From Verrucomicrobiota bacterium (GTDB taxonomy: Bacteria > Verrucomicrobiota > Verrucomicrobiia > Opitutales > Opitutaceae): DNA of 64,000 nt. Positions within the stretch are counted from its first letter, which is position 1, and every line of letters begins with the position of its first letter. The notes under the pieces are model-generated. The model was not told the origin of the DNA. It did no database searches and saw only the letters and a list, made by a program, of their open reading frames with translations. The position numbers and the translations under genes were made by a program. Where the stretch lies: assembly GCA_016222805.1 (NCBI GenBank), contig JACRQG010000025.1:124001-188000 (forward strand), given 5' to 3'. Below, piece after piece: positions 47,255 to 57,900 of this stretch.

Positions 47255-50200
47255 CTAAAACCGCAGGGTCGAGGTCAGGCTGATGCCGGTCGGGGTCTTG
47301 TAGGCGTAGTTGTTGGCCACGGTCTCCCGCGCAGGGGTCGTGAGGTCGCCCCCCTTGGGCCGGAGCGCGGTGCTGACGCCGAAGATAGGGCCCTGATCGT
47401 TGAGCAGGTTGTTCACCCGGAGGTCGAACCGCACCGTGCGCCCCTTCTCCAGCTTCAGGGTGTAGCTCATCGTCGCCACGACCGTGTAGTACGCCGCCGG
47501 CGAATACACGGGGGTGTAGGCATCGACGGTCGGGTCGTCGATCGCGGTGAGCGGATTGGCGGGGTTCACGATCGTGTCGGACCCGCGGTAGCCAATGATC
47601 TGCTTGCCGCGGTAGTTCATCCCCGCCCCCAGGCGCAGGCCCCGGAGCCGGCCGCTCGCCAGCGTGTAGTCCGTGAACAAGTTGATCGCCGTCTGCTTCT
47701 GGGTCTTGCGCCGCTGGTTGACGACGTTCTGACGCGCGATGCGCAGGTTGTTGTAGGAGTTGACGGCAGTGTTTACGTCCGGCGAACGGCTGTTCACCGG
47801 GATACTGGTGTCGATCGTGGCGAGGTCGTTGGCGTCGACGAGACCGCCGGTGTCGAGGACGATCTGGCGGAGCGTCGCCTTGTTGGCGTCGTAGAACTTG
47901 ATGAAGTCGCGAAAGGCGTTCGTCTCGAAAACTTCGGGCAGGCCGACGTTGCCGGAGAGCCGCCACTGCTTGGTGAGGTTGGCCACGGCCTCGAGTTCGA
48001 AGCCCTTCGCCTCGCGGTCGCGCAGGTCGGTGAGGATCACCGGCACGTTGGCAAAGCCGCGGATGTTGCGCCCGGCCGTCGAGGTGTCGCCCAGTGCGTT
48101 GGCCGAGGCGAGGTTGTTGATGTCACCCACGCCGGTGGAGCCCGCGGAGGCGTTCTCCTCCTTGTTCAGGTAGCGGAGGACCGTGACGTTGAGGCGCCCG
48201 TCGAGAAAGGTGCCGCGCAGGCCGAGGTCGATGCCCTTGGCGACGGTCGGCGGCAGGAAGCTCGAATCGATCCGCTGGATCTGCGACGGCGGATTGAAGG
48301 TCTCGGCGTAGTTCGCGTAGGGGCTCAGCCAGCGCGTGAGATGGAAGACGGCGCCGACACTGCGCGTGATCTTCGTCTCCTGCACCGCCGGGGCGTTGTA
48401 GTCGTCCTTGAAACGATCGTTGGCGTACTGGGCGAGCCGGTTGCCGTTGCCATCGCGTGGCCGGTTGTCGGCCGAGGTCCGGGGGCCGACGGGGTTGCCC
48501 GCCGCGTCCTTGGGCACGTAGGTCAGGGTGGCCCAGTCGTCGCCGCCGTCGGGCTTCCAGTTGACCGTCTTGCCGTCCCAGGTCGTGGGGCTGTAGTCGC
48601 CCGCGTGGCCCTGCTGCTTGTTGTAGTTGTAGAAATCATCGCCGCGCACGGCCCCGAGGAGGATTAAGCGGTTCTGGAAGTACTTCGCGTTGATCGCGGC
48701 GATGGCGTACTTGAACCGCGTCTTGGTGTACTGCTGGGAGTCGCTGCGGTCGTTTTCCAGGGTCCAGAACGGATTGATCGTCTTGTCGACGCCGTTGATC
48801 GGATCGATGTAGCGGATGCTGGAGGGCTCGTAATAGGGGCGGGAACTCTCGTTCCAGTAGCGGCGCACGCGCACCCGGTCGGTCTCGCCGAGCGCGACAC
48901 CGGTGGAGCCCCAGCGACGGCGATCCGCGTTCTGCGCGATGGAGAGGTTCTCCGCCTGGTTGAGATACTCGTTCTCGGAATAACCGCCCATGACGTTGCC
49001 CGTGTAGTGACCCCACTTCCCGGCATCCTTGAGATACCCCACGGCGAACCGCGCGCCCTGCGAGTTCCGGAAGTTCAGGTTCCGCCGCAGGATGCCGTCG
49101 GCGTACGGCTGGAGAAAGTGGGTGTTGGTCGCGCCGTTGGGCAGCACGCGGTTGATGTCGATGTACATCACGTTCGAATTGCGCACGTCGATGTTGTTGA
49201 TCCGCTGGTAGGCGCGGTTGATGTCGCCGGCGACCTGCAGGTAGAGGTTGCCGATGCGATGATCGGCGGTGAGCTGCAGGTCCTTGAACTGCTCGTCGAT
49301 CACCGGCACGTCCGAGGCCAGGCTGAAGGCCTTCGACGGCAGCCGGAAGGCGGAGCCGGCGATGGCGTTTTCGAAGCGGTTGCCCGGCAGGTTCTGCGCG
49401 TAGAGCATGTTGGCCCCGGAGCTGGCGAACGAGGGCAGCGATCCCTGGACGAACCCGGCCAGCGGCACCTGCGCATTGGCGCCGCCCGCGAGCGTGATGG
49501 GATCGTTCTGATAACTCATGATCGCCTCCACGCCGGAGAAGGGGTTGTAGACGCTGTAACCGGTGCTGCGGCGGGTGACCCCGAGGGCGTTGGCATTGGA
49601 AGGCAGCGTGTCGGCCCGGCCGCTGAAGGTGGTCCTGCCATCCCAGCCGCTGAGCTGGTCCGTGAGGTTGGAGAAGGTCTGGTTGCGCTTCGCCTCCCCA
49701 TGCTCGCCTTCAATCCGGAGGGTCGTGTCGCGGGCGATCTTGTAGCTCGCGGTCAGGAAGGCGGCGCGGATCTTGTCGAACTGCTTGTCGCGCCAGCCGC
49801 CGGCGTCGCCGAAGACCGCCGCGGTGCGGACGGCCAGGCGGTCGCCGAGGGCGCGGTTGACGTCGAAGGTCGTGCGGGTGGTGCTCCACGAACCGAAGGT
49901 CTGGCCGATCTCGGTGAAGTTGGTTTTGAGGCGCGCCTGCTTGGTCGTGACGGTCGACACGCCGCCAAGCCCGCCGTTGCCGAAGAGAATGGCGTTGGGG
50001 CCCCGCCCGAAGTCGAAGCGTTCGACCACGTAGCTGTCGTTCGGGGAAAAATAGATGAAGAAATTGCGCTGGGCTCGACCGCCGCCGGCGCCGCGCACGC
50101 TGTAGGTGCCGGGGGCGTTGGAGACGTCGTCGCCGTAGCCGCCGCCGTTGGCCGCGATGCTCTTCACGCTGTTCGGCGCCCAGTCGGAGGCGTCGAACTG

Positions 50201-50488
50201 GTTGGTGATGCCGAGGGCGTCGATGAAGTCGCGGGTGATCACCGAGTACGCGACCGGCGTGTCGCGCAACTCGCCCGCCAGGCGACCGCCGGCCAGCGAG
50301 CTGGCGGCGACAAAACCGGTGTCCCGATCGGTGCTGACCGTGAACGGCGACAGCACCACGGCATCATCGCGGGCGGGGACCGCACCGGGCGCCGTCGACG
50401 CCACCTGAGCGCGAACGGCGGAAAACAGGCCGGCCAGGAGAGTGGCCAGCACAAGCAGGGGAAAACGCGGGCGAGGCAGGGAGTTCAT
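47255..50488 (-). CDS. TonB-dependent outer-membrane receptor (3)
   Basis: 1077 residues with a signal peptide (about 1-27). The segment VVLSPFTVSTDRDTGFVAA is a TonB-box-like region typical for Opitutaceae-type receptors, followed by a plug that differs from receptors 1 and 2 (AYSVITRDFIDALGI, VERFDFGRGPNAILFGNGG, the style of siderophore receptors) and a long barrel ending in ISLTSTLRF. Located 99 bp downstream of the GH28-like gene on the same strand, so an operon with it is possible. Confidence 0.9.
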   Translation of the reverse strand: MNSLPRPRFPLLVLATLLAGLFSAVRAQVASTAPGAVPARDDAVVLSPFTVSTDRDTGFVAASSLAGGRLAGELRDTPVAYSVITRDFIDALGITNQFDASDWAPNSVKSIAANGGGYGDDVSNAPGTYSVRGAGGGRAQRNFFIYFSPNDSYVVERFDFGRGPNAILFGNGGLGGVSTVTTKQARLKTNFTEIGQTFGSWSTTRTTFDVNRALGDRLAVRTAAVFGDAGGWRDKQFDKIRAAFLTASYKIARDTTLRIEGEHGEAKRNQTFSNLTDQLSGWDGRTTFSGRADTLPSNANALGVTRRSTGYSVYNPFSGVEAIMSYQNDPITLAGGANAQVPLAGFVQGSLPSFASSGANMLYAQNLPGNRFENAIAGSAFRLPSKAFSLASDVPVIDEQFKDLQLTADHRIGNLYLQVAGDINRAYQRINNIDVRNSNVMYIDINRVLPNGATNTHFLQPYADGILRRNLNFRNSQGARFAVGYLKDAGKWGHYTGNVMGGYSENEYLNQAENLSIAQNADRRRWGSTGVALGETDRVRVRRYWNESSRPYYEPSSIRYIDPINGVDKTINPFWTLENDRSDSQQYTKTRFKYAIAAINAKYFQNRLILLGAVRGDDFYNYNKQQGHAGDYSPTTWDGKTVNWKPDGGDDWATLTYVPKDAAGNPVGPRTSADNRPRDGNGNRLAQYANDRFKDDYNAPAVQETKITRSVGAVFHLTRWLSPYANYAETFNPPSQIQRIDSSFLPPTVAKGIDLGLRGTFLDGRLNVTVLRYLNKEENASAGSTGVGDINNLASANALGDTSTAGRNIRGFANVPVILTDLRDREAKGFELEAVANLTKQWRLSGNVGLPEVFETNAFRDFIKFYDANKATLRQIVLDTGGLVDANDLATIDTSIPVNSRSPDVNTAVNSYNNLRIARQNVVNQRRKTQKQTAINLFTDYTLASGRLRGLRLGAGMNYRGKQIIGYRGSDTIVNPANPLTAIDDPTVDAYTPVYSPAAYYTVVATMSYTLKLEKGRTVRFDLRVNNLLNDQGPIFGVSTALRPKGGDLTTPARETVANNYAYKTPTGISLTSTLRF

Positions 50489-50587
50489 GGCACGTGCACC
50501 GGCCGGGCAACGCCAGCCGGTCCCGCCACTCCAGCCTAGTTCCCCGGCAAGTTCGACTGGATTCTGGGATGCCAGATGGAAAGTCCG

Positions 50588-52060
50588 CTATCGGGACAAT
50601 CCAGGTAGATCCGACTGCATGACCGTGATCGTCCCCGGGCCCGGCACGACGCGGGCGAGGAAACGGTCGTGCAGGGTCATGCTCGACGCCGTGCGCAGCT
50701 CGACCACCTTGCCCGGCACGCTGTTGGACACGACGTCGAAGTCTCCCGCGTGACCGAAGACACAGCCGATCAGGTTGAGCTTCGTCCGCAGGTAGTCGGG
50801 CATGGCCTTGTTACCGTGGAAATTGATCCGGCTGTCGCGGAAGCTCGAATGGGTGATCGTGATCACATCCATCGGCGTGCCGATGGAGAGCAGTTGCACC
50901 CGTTGGTCGTGCAGCACGCGGATGTTGTCGAAGAGGATCTGCTCCTGGGCCGGCACCGGCGCCCCCGGGTAATAGGAGCGGCTGAACTTGTCGTTGTCGA
51001 AATGCACCGAGAAACCGATGCGCGGCTTGCGCAGGAAGATGTCGCGAAAGACCACGTTGCGCACCCCGGCGGTGTAGGTGACGTCGTCCTGCACCACGCC
51101 CCAATTGATGCCGTCGAGGACCTGGCTGCCGCGCTCGTGCGTGGGGCGCGCCATCGACTTGTACATCGTTCCGTCCGGCCGGGCCTGCACGCGGTAGAGG
51201 CGCCCGCCTGACACGACGGTGTCCGATTGCTGCACCTCCATGCCTTCGCGCCAGTCGATCCAGGCACCGGCGAGGATCCGGCAGAAGAACCCGATCGGTT
51301 TCCGGCCGTCCTCGAGATCGTGGCAGTTCTGCACGACGCCATCCTCGATCCAGCCGAGTTCCGGGTTGCCCACGGAATAGTCGTGCGCGTTGAGCGCGAC
51401 GGCGTCGTCGTAGGTGCGGAAGACGCCATTGCTGATCGTGAAGCGCTTCCCGCGCCCGAGGTGCACGCCGTCCTTGTCGCCGGCGATCATCACATCGTTC
51501 ACCACCACATCCTCGAAGGTGCAGATGTGGATCCCGTACTGCGCCTTGCCGAGGTCGTGGCAGCGGAAACCCTCGATCCGCAGGTCCTTCACGTAGAAGA
51601 ACGCGATCTGCCCGTGCAGGCCGTAGACCTCGAAGCGCCGGTTATCCATGCCGTTGACGATCACGTGCAGCCCGGTGATGGCGATGTGGGTGTCCCAGGT
51701 CTTGGTCCGCGCCCCCTTGTTCAGGAGCACGTGGCAGAACTCGCCCTTTTCGTTGACCTTCTTCAGCGCCACACCCGCACCGAAGATCAGAGAAGTGTGA
51801 CTCCCGAGGTAGACCGTCCCCGCCAGGGGATAGACGCCGGGCCGGGCCACCACGATGGTGCCGCCGCCGTCGACCGCGCGCTGCAGCGCCTCCTGGTTGG
51901 CCGTGCCGGAGGCGTCCGGGGCGAATCCAAACGCCGCCGCGTCCACGAAGCCCGACACCCGGGGCCCAGACGGCGCCGATTCGGCGGCGGCCACGCGCAG
52001 CCCGGGAGCCCCGGACCACAAAAACCCCAGCGCGACCACCAGTCGGAAAACCCGTTTCAT
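50588..52060 (-). CDS. Secreted GH28-like/pectate-lyase-superfamily beta-helix protein
   Basis: 490 residues with a signal peptide (about 1-25). The N-terminus (VDAAAFGFAPDASGTANQEA) and following Gly-rich coils are typical of the pectate-lyase-superfamily helix. The segment GDKDGVHLGRG followed by RTYDDAVALNAHDYS resembles the Asp-containing catalytic motifs of family 28 polygalacturonases (DG and DD), but the GHG and RIK signatures are not clear, so polygalacturonase activity is inferred. The ATG is preceded directly by GGGAGGA, too close for a regular ribosome binding site. Confidence 0.78.
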   Translation of the reverse strand: MKRVFRLVVALGFLWSGAPGLRVAAAESAPSGPRVSGFVDAAAFGFAPDASGTANQEALQRAVDGGGTIVVARPGVYPLAGTVYLGSHTSLIFGAGVALKKVNEKGEFCHVLLNKGARTKTWDTHIAITGLHVIVNGMDNRRFEVYGLHGQIAFFYVKDLRIEGFRCHDLGKAQYGIHICTFEDVVVNDVMIAGDKDGVHLGRGKRFTISNGVFRTYDDAVALNAHDYSVGNPELGWIEDGVVQNCHDLEDGRKPIGFFCRILAGAWIDWREGMEVQQSDTVVSGGRLYRVQARPDGTMYKSMARPTHERGSQVLDGINWGVVQDDVTYTAGVRNVVFRDIFLRKPRIGFSVHFDNDKFSRSYYPGAPVPAQEQILFDNIRVLHDQRVQLLSIGTPMDVITITHSSFRDSRINFHGNKAMPDYLRTKLNLIGCVFGHAGDFDVVSNSVPGKVVELRTASSMTLHDRFLARVVPGPGTITVMQSDLPGLSR

Positions 52061-52389
52061 TCCTCCCGTGTAGGCGCAGCGCGCCCGCCCTGCAACGTCA
52101 GGCTGGCCGGCCTTCCTTCCTTGGCGGGCCACGCCGTCGGGAGGGACCAGGTTGAGGTGGAGGTCTCTGTCCCGCGCCGAAGCGGGACGGCCGGCAACGC
52201 GGCTCTCCGGCACTCGCGGGCGCACCTGCCGGTTGGCGGTCATTGGTCCGGTGTAGCCGAGGGCGGTGACCCCGGCGGCTGGCCTCATCGCGGCCAGCTA
52301 CAACCGCCAACCGACAGATGCGCCCGGCACTCGCAGAGGATCCGGTGGGAGCTTGTCGGCCGGGGCCTTTTCCGACAGTCGTGGTTGCC
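52061..52389. other. Intergenic region, 329 bp, with a miniature-element-like repeat
   Basis: Divergent spacer between the GH28-like and S41 peptidase genes. It contains the inverted-repeat element at 52207-52334 (listed separately). Promoters for both genes should lie here but cannot be located. Confidence 0.5.
52207..52334. repeat. MITE-like element with 23-bp inverted arms and 11-bp flanking direct repeats
   Basis: Inverted arms at 52218-52240 and 52303-52325 match at 21 of 23 positions (core CGGTTGGCGGT/ACCGCCAACCG is perfect). The element is flanked by CCGGCACTCGC at 52207-52217 and 52324-52334, an exact 11-bp direct repeat like a target-site duplication. Inside, TGTAGC (from 52252) pairs with GCTACA (ending 52302). 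It carries no coding sequence. Confidence 0.65.
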
Positions 52390-54690
52390 ATGTTCCGGCC
52401 GCTCTTGTTCCCGGTGTTGGCCGTGGTCGCCGCGGGCCTGCTTCCTGCCCAGCCGCCTCCGCTGGATCCGAGTCTCGCCTCCGTCCTGAACTTCGAGGTC
52501 GAACACACCGGCCCGATGCCCCGCGAATGGTCGGGTGGTCCGCCGTCGACGATCTTCGTCGACCATGAGATTCGGCACCGCGGCAAATCGTCCGCCCGCC
52601 TCGAACGCAATCCGGCCAGCGAGGGGAAGTTCTCCTCGCTGACGAAGATGCTGCCGATCGAATTCAGCGGCCGGCAGGTGGAACTGCGCGGCTTCCTGCG
52701 CCTCGAGGACGTCAAGGGACACACCGGGTTGTGGCTGCGCATCGACGGGGACGGGGGCTCGCTGAGGTTCGACAACATGCAGCGCCGCGGCCTCAACGGG
52801 ACGAGCGACTGGAAGGAATACTCGATCGTGCTGCCGCTGGATCCCGCCGGCCGGCGGGTGTACTTCGGCTTTCTGCTCTCCGGGACAGGCAAGGTCTGGG
52901 CCGACGATCTGCAGGTGCTCGTCGACGGGAAGCCAGTCTGGGAAGCGCCGCGGGCCACGCCCGCATCCACCGCCGGCAACCGGGACACGGAGTTCGACGC
53001 GGGTTCGGGAATCGCTCTGACCGGACTCCTGCCCGTCCAGGTCGAGAATCTCGCGACCCTGGGCGAGGTCTGGGGATTCCTGAAGTACCACCACCCGAAG
53101 GTCACCGCGGGTGGCCTGAACTGGGATTACGAGTTGTTTCGGATCCTGCCCTCGATTCTCGCCGCCACCGACCGGGCCGCCGCAAACCAGCGCCTCGTCC
53201 GCTGGATCGATCAACTCGGCGAACTGGCACCGCGCAAGCCGCGCGCGCCCGATGCCTCCCGCCTCCACCTCGCTCCGCCCCCAGCCTGGCCGGGTCGCGA
53301 CGACGCAATCACCCGGCCCCTCGCGGAACGCCTGCGGGCGGTGCACGCCGCGCGTTCGTCGGAGCCAAAGCAGCATTACCTCACGCTGACACCGAGCGTC
53401 GGCAATCCGAGTTTCGACCACGAATCGGCTTACCCGCAAATCAAGGGACCGGATGCCGGTTATCAACTCCTCGCGCTGTACCGCTTCTGGAACATCATCC
53501 GCTACTGGTTTCCGTATCGGAATCTCATCGAGGAAGACTGGAACGCCGTGCTGCGCGAGTTCATCCCGCGCCTCGGCCTGGCACAGTCGACCGACGCCTA
53601 CCTCCTCGAGTTGATGGCGCTGATTGCCCGGGTGCATGACACTCACGCGAACCTCTGGAGTTCGCTGCGAGTGCGCCCGCCCGTCGGTGATTATCACCTT
53701 CCAGCCGTCTTCCGCTTTGTCGAGGGCAAGCCGGTCGTGAGCGAAGTTGTGGCCGGGTCCGGGGAGACGACCGGCGCGTTCCGCCGCGGCGACATCGTCT
53801 TGGCGATCGACGGCAGGCCGATGGAGGAACTCATCCGGGCCTGGACACCCTATTACGCCGCCTCGAATGAGCCGACGCGACTGCGCGACCTTGCCCGCGG
53901 CATGGGACGCGGCCCGGCCGGTGCAGCCAGGGTCCGCGTCCAGCGCGACGGCGGGACACTCGAACTCGAAGTCGCCCGCGTGCCCGCGTCGGCGATTCCC
54001 AACACGGTTGGGCGGACGCACGACCTGCCGGGACCGGCTTTCCGGTTGCTCTCGCCCGACATCGCGTACCTGAAGCTCTCGGCGGTCAAGGCGGCGGAGG
54101 CGACCAAGTACGTCGAGCAGGCGGCGAACACGCAGGGATGGATCATCGACCTTCGCAACTACCCGGCCGAGTTCGTCGTGTTCGCCCTGGGACAGCATCT
54201 GGTCGACCGACCGACCGACTTCGTGAAATTCACCACCGGTGATCCCGCGTCTCCGGGCGCGTTCTCGTTCACGAAGACGCTCAGCCTGCAGCCCAAGGCC
54301 CCGCACTACCGCGGCCGGATTGTGATCTTGATCGACGAGGTGACGCAGAGCTCCGCCGAGTACACGACGATGGCGTTTCGCGCGGCGCCGCGCGTCACGG
54401 TCATGGGGAGCACGACCGCGGCGGCCGACGGCAATGTCTCCCGCATTCCGCTGCCCGGCGGGGCCCACTCGATGATCAGCGGGATCGGGGTGTTCTATCC
54501 CGACCAGCGCCCGACCCAGCGCGTCGGCATCGTTCCCGACCGCGAAGTGAAGCCGACCCTCGCCGGGATTCGCGACGGCCGCGACGAGGTGCTCGAAGCG
54601 GCCCTGCGCCACCTCCTCGGCCCGAAAGCCACGGCGGAGGATATCAGGAAGCTGAGTACAGTTGGGAAGTCCGGCGGCTCGGGCGAGTGA
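52390..54690 (+). CDS. Secreted S41-family (tail-specific) peptidase
   Basis: 766 residues with a signal peptide (about 1-22). An N-terminal beta-sandwich (about 25-170) precedes a helical region (about 210-400); a PDZ-like segment (FRRGDIVLAIDGRPMEEL) lies near 470 and the S41 core near 550-700, where IDEVTQSSAEY places the Ser nucleophile at 654/655. A Lys or Arg general base cannot be assigned by eye. Such enzymes trim the C-termini of periplasmic proteins. Start at 52390; the upstream extension would encode part of the repeat element. Confidence 0.82.
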   Translation: MFRPLLFPVLAVVAAGLLPAQPPPLDPSLASVLNFEVEHTGPMPREWSGGPPSTIFVDHEIRHRGKSSARLERNPASEGKFSSLTKMLPIEFSGRQVELRGFLRLEDVKGHTGLWLRIDGDGGSLRFDNMQRRGLNGTSDWKEYSIVLPLDPAGRRVYFGFLLSGTGKVWADDLQVLVDGKPVWEAPRATPASTAGNRDTEFDAGSGIALTGLLPVQVENLATLGEVWGFLKYHHPKVTAGGLNWDYELFRILPSILAATDRAAANQRLVRWIDQLGELAPRKPRAPDASRLHLAPPPAWPGRDDAITRPLAERLRAVHAARSSEPKQHYLTLTPSVGNPSFDHESAYPQIKGPDAGYQLLALYRFWNIIRYWFPYRNLIEEDWNAVLREFIPRLGLAQSTDAYLLELMALIARVHDTHANLWSSLRVRPPVGDYHLPAVFRFVEGKPVVSEVVAGSGETTGAFRRGDIVLAIDGRPMEELIRAWTPYYAASNEPTRLRDLARGMGRGPAGAARVRVQRDGGTLELEVARVPASAIPNTVGRTHDLPGPAFRLLSPDIAYLKLSAVKAAEATKYVEQAANTQGWIIDLRNYPAEFVVFALGQHLVDRPTDFVKFTTGDPASPGAFSFTKTLSLQPKAPHYRGRIVILIDEVTQSSAEYTTMAFRAAPRVTVMGSTTAAADGNVSRIPLPGGAHSMISGIGVFYPDQRPTQRVGIVPDREVKPTLAGIRDGRDEVLEAALRHLLGPKATAEDIRKLSTVGKSGGSGE

Positions 54691-54981
54691 AAGTCGCCGC
54701 GGAGGCGGCAATCAGGAAGGCCACGGTCCCAGGGGACCCGCCAGGTGCTCTCCCGACCCTCCGGTGGTTTCTCCTCGTCACCGGATTCGCCGCTCACCAA
54801 CTTCTCCCGGCCGCATGCCCCACCCGGTGCCCCCCCAGACTTCGGCCAGAACCGCCGTCTTGCCGTACGACCCGCCTCCTTCCGTGGTGCGGCCAGCCGC
54901 CCACCGGTCAGCGCAGGGCAACCGCAAGGTGCTGCGCAGGCAGTCGGGCCCCTTTCGGTCGTCGCGTGGGCCCTCGCAACG
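54691..54981 (+). promoter_or_regulatory. Upstream region of the TIR-TolB-TPR gene
   Basis: 291 bp between the S41 stop and the TIR gene start. The frame of the TIR gene is open back to 54745, but codons there are unlike a domain and the start at 54982 is preferred. No promoter could be defined. Confidence 0.35.
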
Positions 54982-57900
54982 ATGAGCGAAGGCGGCCAGG
55001 CGGTCTTCCTGTCCTACGCCTCCCAGGACGCGGCGGCGGCGGCACAATTATGCGCGGCGCTCCGAGCCGCCGGCGTGGAAGTGTGGTTCGACCAGAACGA
55101 GCTGGTTGGCGGCGACGCGTGGGATGCGAAGATCCGCCGGCAGATCGCCGAGTGTGCGCTGTTCGTGCCGGTCATTTCGGCGAACACCCAGGCGCGGACC
55201 GAAGGCTACTTCCGGCTGGAGTGGAAACTGGCGGCCCAGCGCACGCACATGATCGCGGACGACGCGACGTTCCTGTTGCCGGTGGCAATCGACACCACCC
55301 GCGACGCCGACGCGCGCGTTCCCGCCGAATTCAAGGCGGTGCAGTGGACCCGACTTCCGGACGGCGGGCAGAGCGCGGGATTCGCCGCGCGGGTGAAGAC
55401 ACTGCTCGATCGCGGGGCGGTCGCGCCGCTGCCTCCCGCCGTATCCACCCTCGGCCCGGCGCCCCGGAGTGGCGCTGACCCGGGCGGGCCGCCGCGGCCG
55501 CGGTGGCTCATCGGCGCGGTGGCGACGCTGGGAGTGCTCCTCACGGCCGGCGCGTGGTGGTGGCAGACGCGAACGGCTGCGCCGCCGCCGACAACGACCC
55601 GCCAGGCGCCGCCGCCGGCGGCGAGCCCGGTCGACGCCCTGGTGGCGAAGGCGCGCGCGCTGCTCGACGATGATCCGTTGATGACGCGGGCCAATGTCGG
55701 GCTCGCGGAGCAACTCGCCCTGGAGGCCGTCGCCAAGGATCAGACCAACGCGGAGGCCCACGCGGCGGCGGCGTGGGCAAATTTCCGCTTCGTCGGCGAG
55801 CGCTACGACGACACCCCGCAGCGCCGCGCCAATTTGCACTCTTTCGCCGAAAAGGCGCGCTTGCTCGCGCCCGATTCGGTCAATGCCGAGCTGGCGGTGT
55901 GCGGTGATCTTTTCGCGACCGGCAACCGCGTCGAAGCGCAGAGGCGGCTGCACGCGCTGGTCGCGCGCGCGCCGGGCAACTTCACGGTGCTGCGCCAGCG
56001 AGTGTGGGCGGAAGTGTGGGGCAGTCACGATGCCTGGGGGCCGGCGGGCGGAAAGGATCCGGAAATGCTCACGAAGCTCCGCGCGTTTTCGCCGCTGGGG
56101 CGCACGTATGCGGACTCATTCAAGGCGTCGCGACACTGGGTGCGGGGCGAATACGGCGAGGCCGATCGGCTGATGGATGGGGTCTTCGCCGCGGGTCAGC
56201 CGGTGCGGATGAGCTATCTGGTCCGGCTGCTGGTGTTGCTTTACGGTTGGGGCGACTTGGCGGCGGCGCGGGACTTTGTGGCCACCATCCCGGCGAAGCT
56301 CCTGCTGGAGGACGTGTTCATCGCGCATGTGACCAACGTCTGGCTCTACTCGGGCGAATACGACCGGGCGCTCGCGACCCTCGATCGCACGCAACGCGAG
56401 TTCTTGCAGGAGGCGCTCATCTTCTCGCCGGTGGCTTCCCTGCGCGGAAAAGTGCTCGCGGCGGCGGGCCGTCCGTCCGCGGCGGCGATTCAGTGGAAAG
56501 AAGCGCTGCGGCTCGTGGACCAGCGGTTGGCCGCGCATCCCGGCCACGTGACTTTGCTGGAAGAAAAGGCCCGCGTGCTGGTGCACTTGGGCGACCGGGC
56601 GGGGGCCGCGGCGGCTTATGCGCTGGCCAACGAGATTGCCCACCCCGCGGCCGGTTCGATCGCCTGGGCCGAGGACTACGACTACTTCGCCTTGATCGGG
56701 GATCCGGAGGCAGCGATTTCCCGAATCGACCGGCTGCTCGCGCCCGATAACGGCCGCTGGCCCAATATCTACAACGCGCTGCGGCACGAGCCCACGCTGG
56801 CCGCGTTGCGCCGGGATCCGCGGGTGCAGCTGCTGCTGGCCCGGGGCGCGCAGCGGCTGGCGGAGCTGAAGGCGGGCGGTGCGACCGCGGCAAGACCCGA
56901 CGACAAGTCCGTCGCCGTGCTGGCCTTTGCCAATCTCAGCGACGACAAGGCCAACGAGTATTTCTCCGACGGCATCAGTGAGGAACTGCTCAACGTGCTG
57001 GCGAAGGTGCCGGGCCTGAAAGTGTCGGCACGCACGTCGGCGTTTTCGTTCAAGGGCAAGAACACCCCCATCCCGGAAATCGCGCAGCAGCTCGGAGTGG
57101 CCTACGTCGTCGAAGGCAGCGTGCGCAAGGCGGGCGACAAGGTCCGCATCACCGCCCAGCTCATCAAGGCGGCGGACGGATTCCATGTCTGGAGCGACAC
57201 GTTCACGCGCGACCTCAAGGACATCTTTGCGGTGCAGGACGAGATCGCGGGTCTCATCGCGAAGAATCTCTCCCTGAAGCTCGGGGCGGATCCCGCGACC
57301 GCCACCGCGGGTGCAGCGGTCAACCCCGACGCCTACCGCCTCTACCTTGAGGGTCGGGCCGCGTGGAACCGCCGCGATGCCGAGGGTTATCGGCAGGCGG
57401 AGCAGCTTCTGAATCGCGCGATTAAACTCGAGCCGCGGTTTGCCCGGGCCCATGCGGCCCTGGCCGATGTCTGGGCCGTCCGCTCGTTCCCGCTGTCGGG
57501 CACCTTCAGCCAGCGCCACTCTCCCCTGCTGGCGCGGACGATCGCGAAGGCCGAGCAGGCGGTGGCGTTGGATGAGAACTCGGCGGAGGCCCATGCCTCG
57601 CTCGGTCACTCCCTCGGCCAGGCCTGGCGCTTCCCGGAAGCGCTGCGCGCGTTGCGCCGGGCGATCGAACTGAATCCCAACTACGCCAGCGCGCACCAGT
57701 GGCTCGGCCGGGCGCTCCTCGCTCAAGGCCGGTTGGACGAGGGGTTGGCGGCCTTGCAGCGCGCCGCGGAGCTCGATCCGCTGTCGCACCGGATTCTCGA
57801 CAACTACTCCGATGCACTGAAACACACCGGCCGACCTGGCGAGGCCTGGGCCGTGCTCAGGCGCGCGGCGTCGCTGCAACCGTCGGGCGTGCAGATCCGT

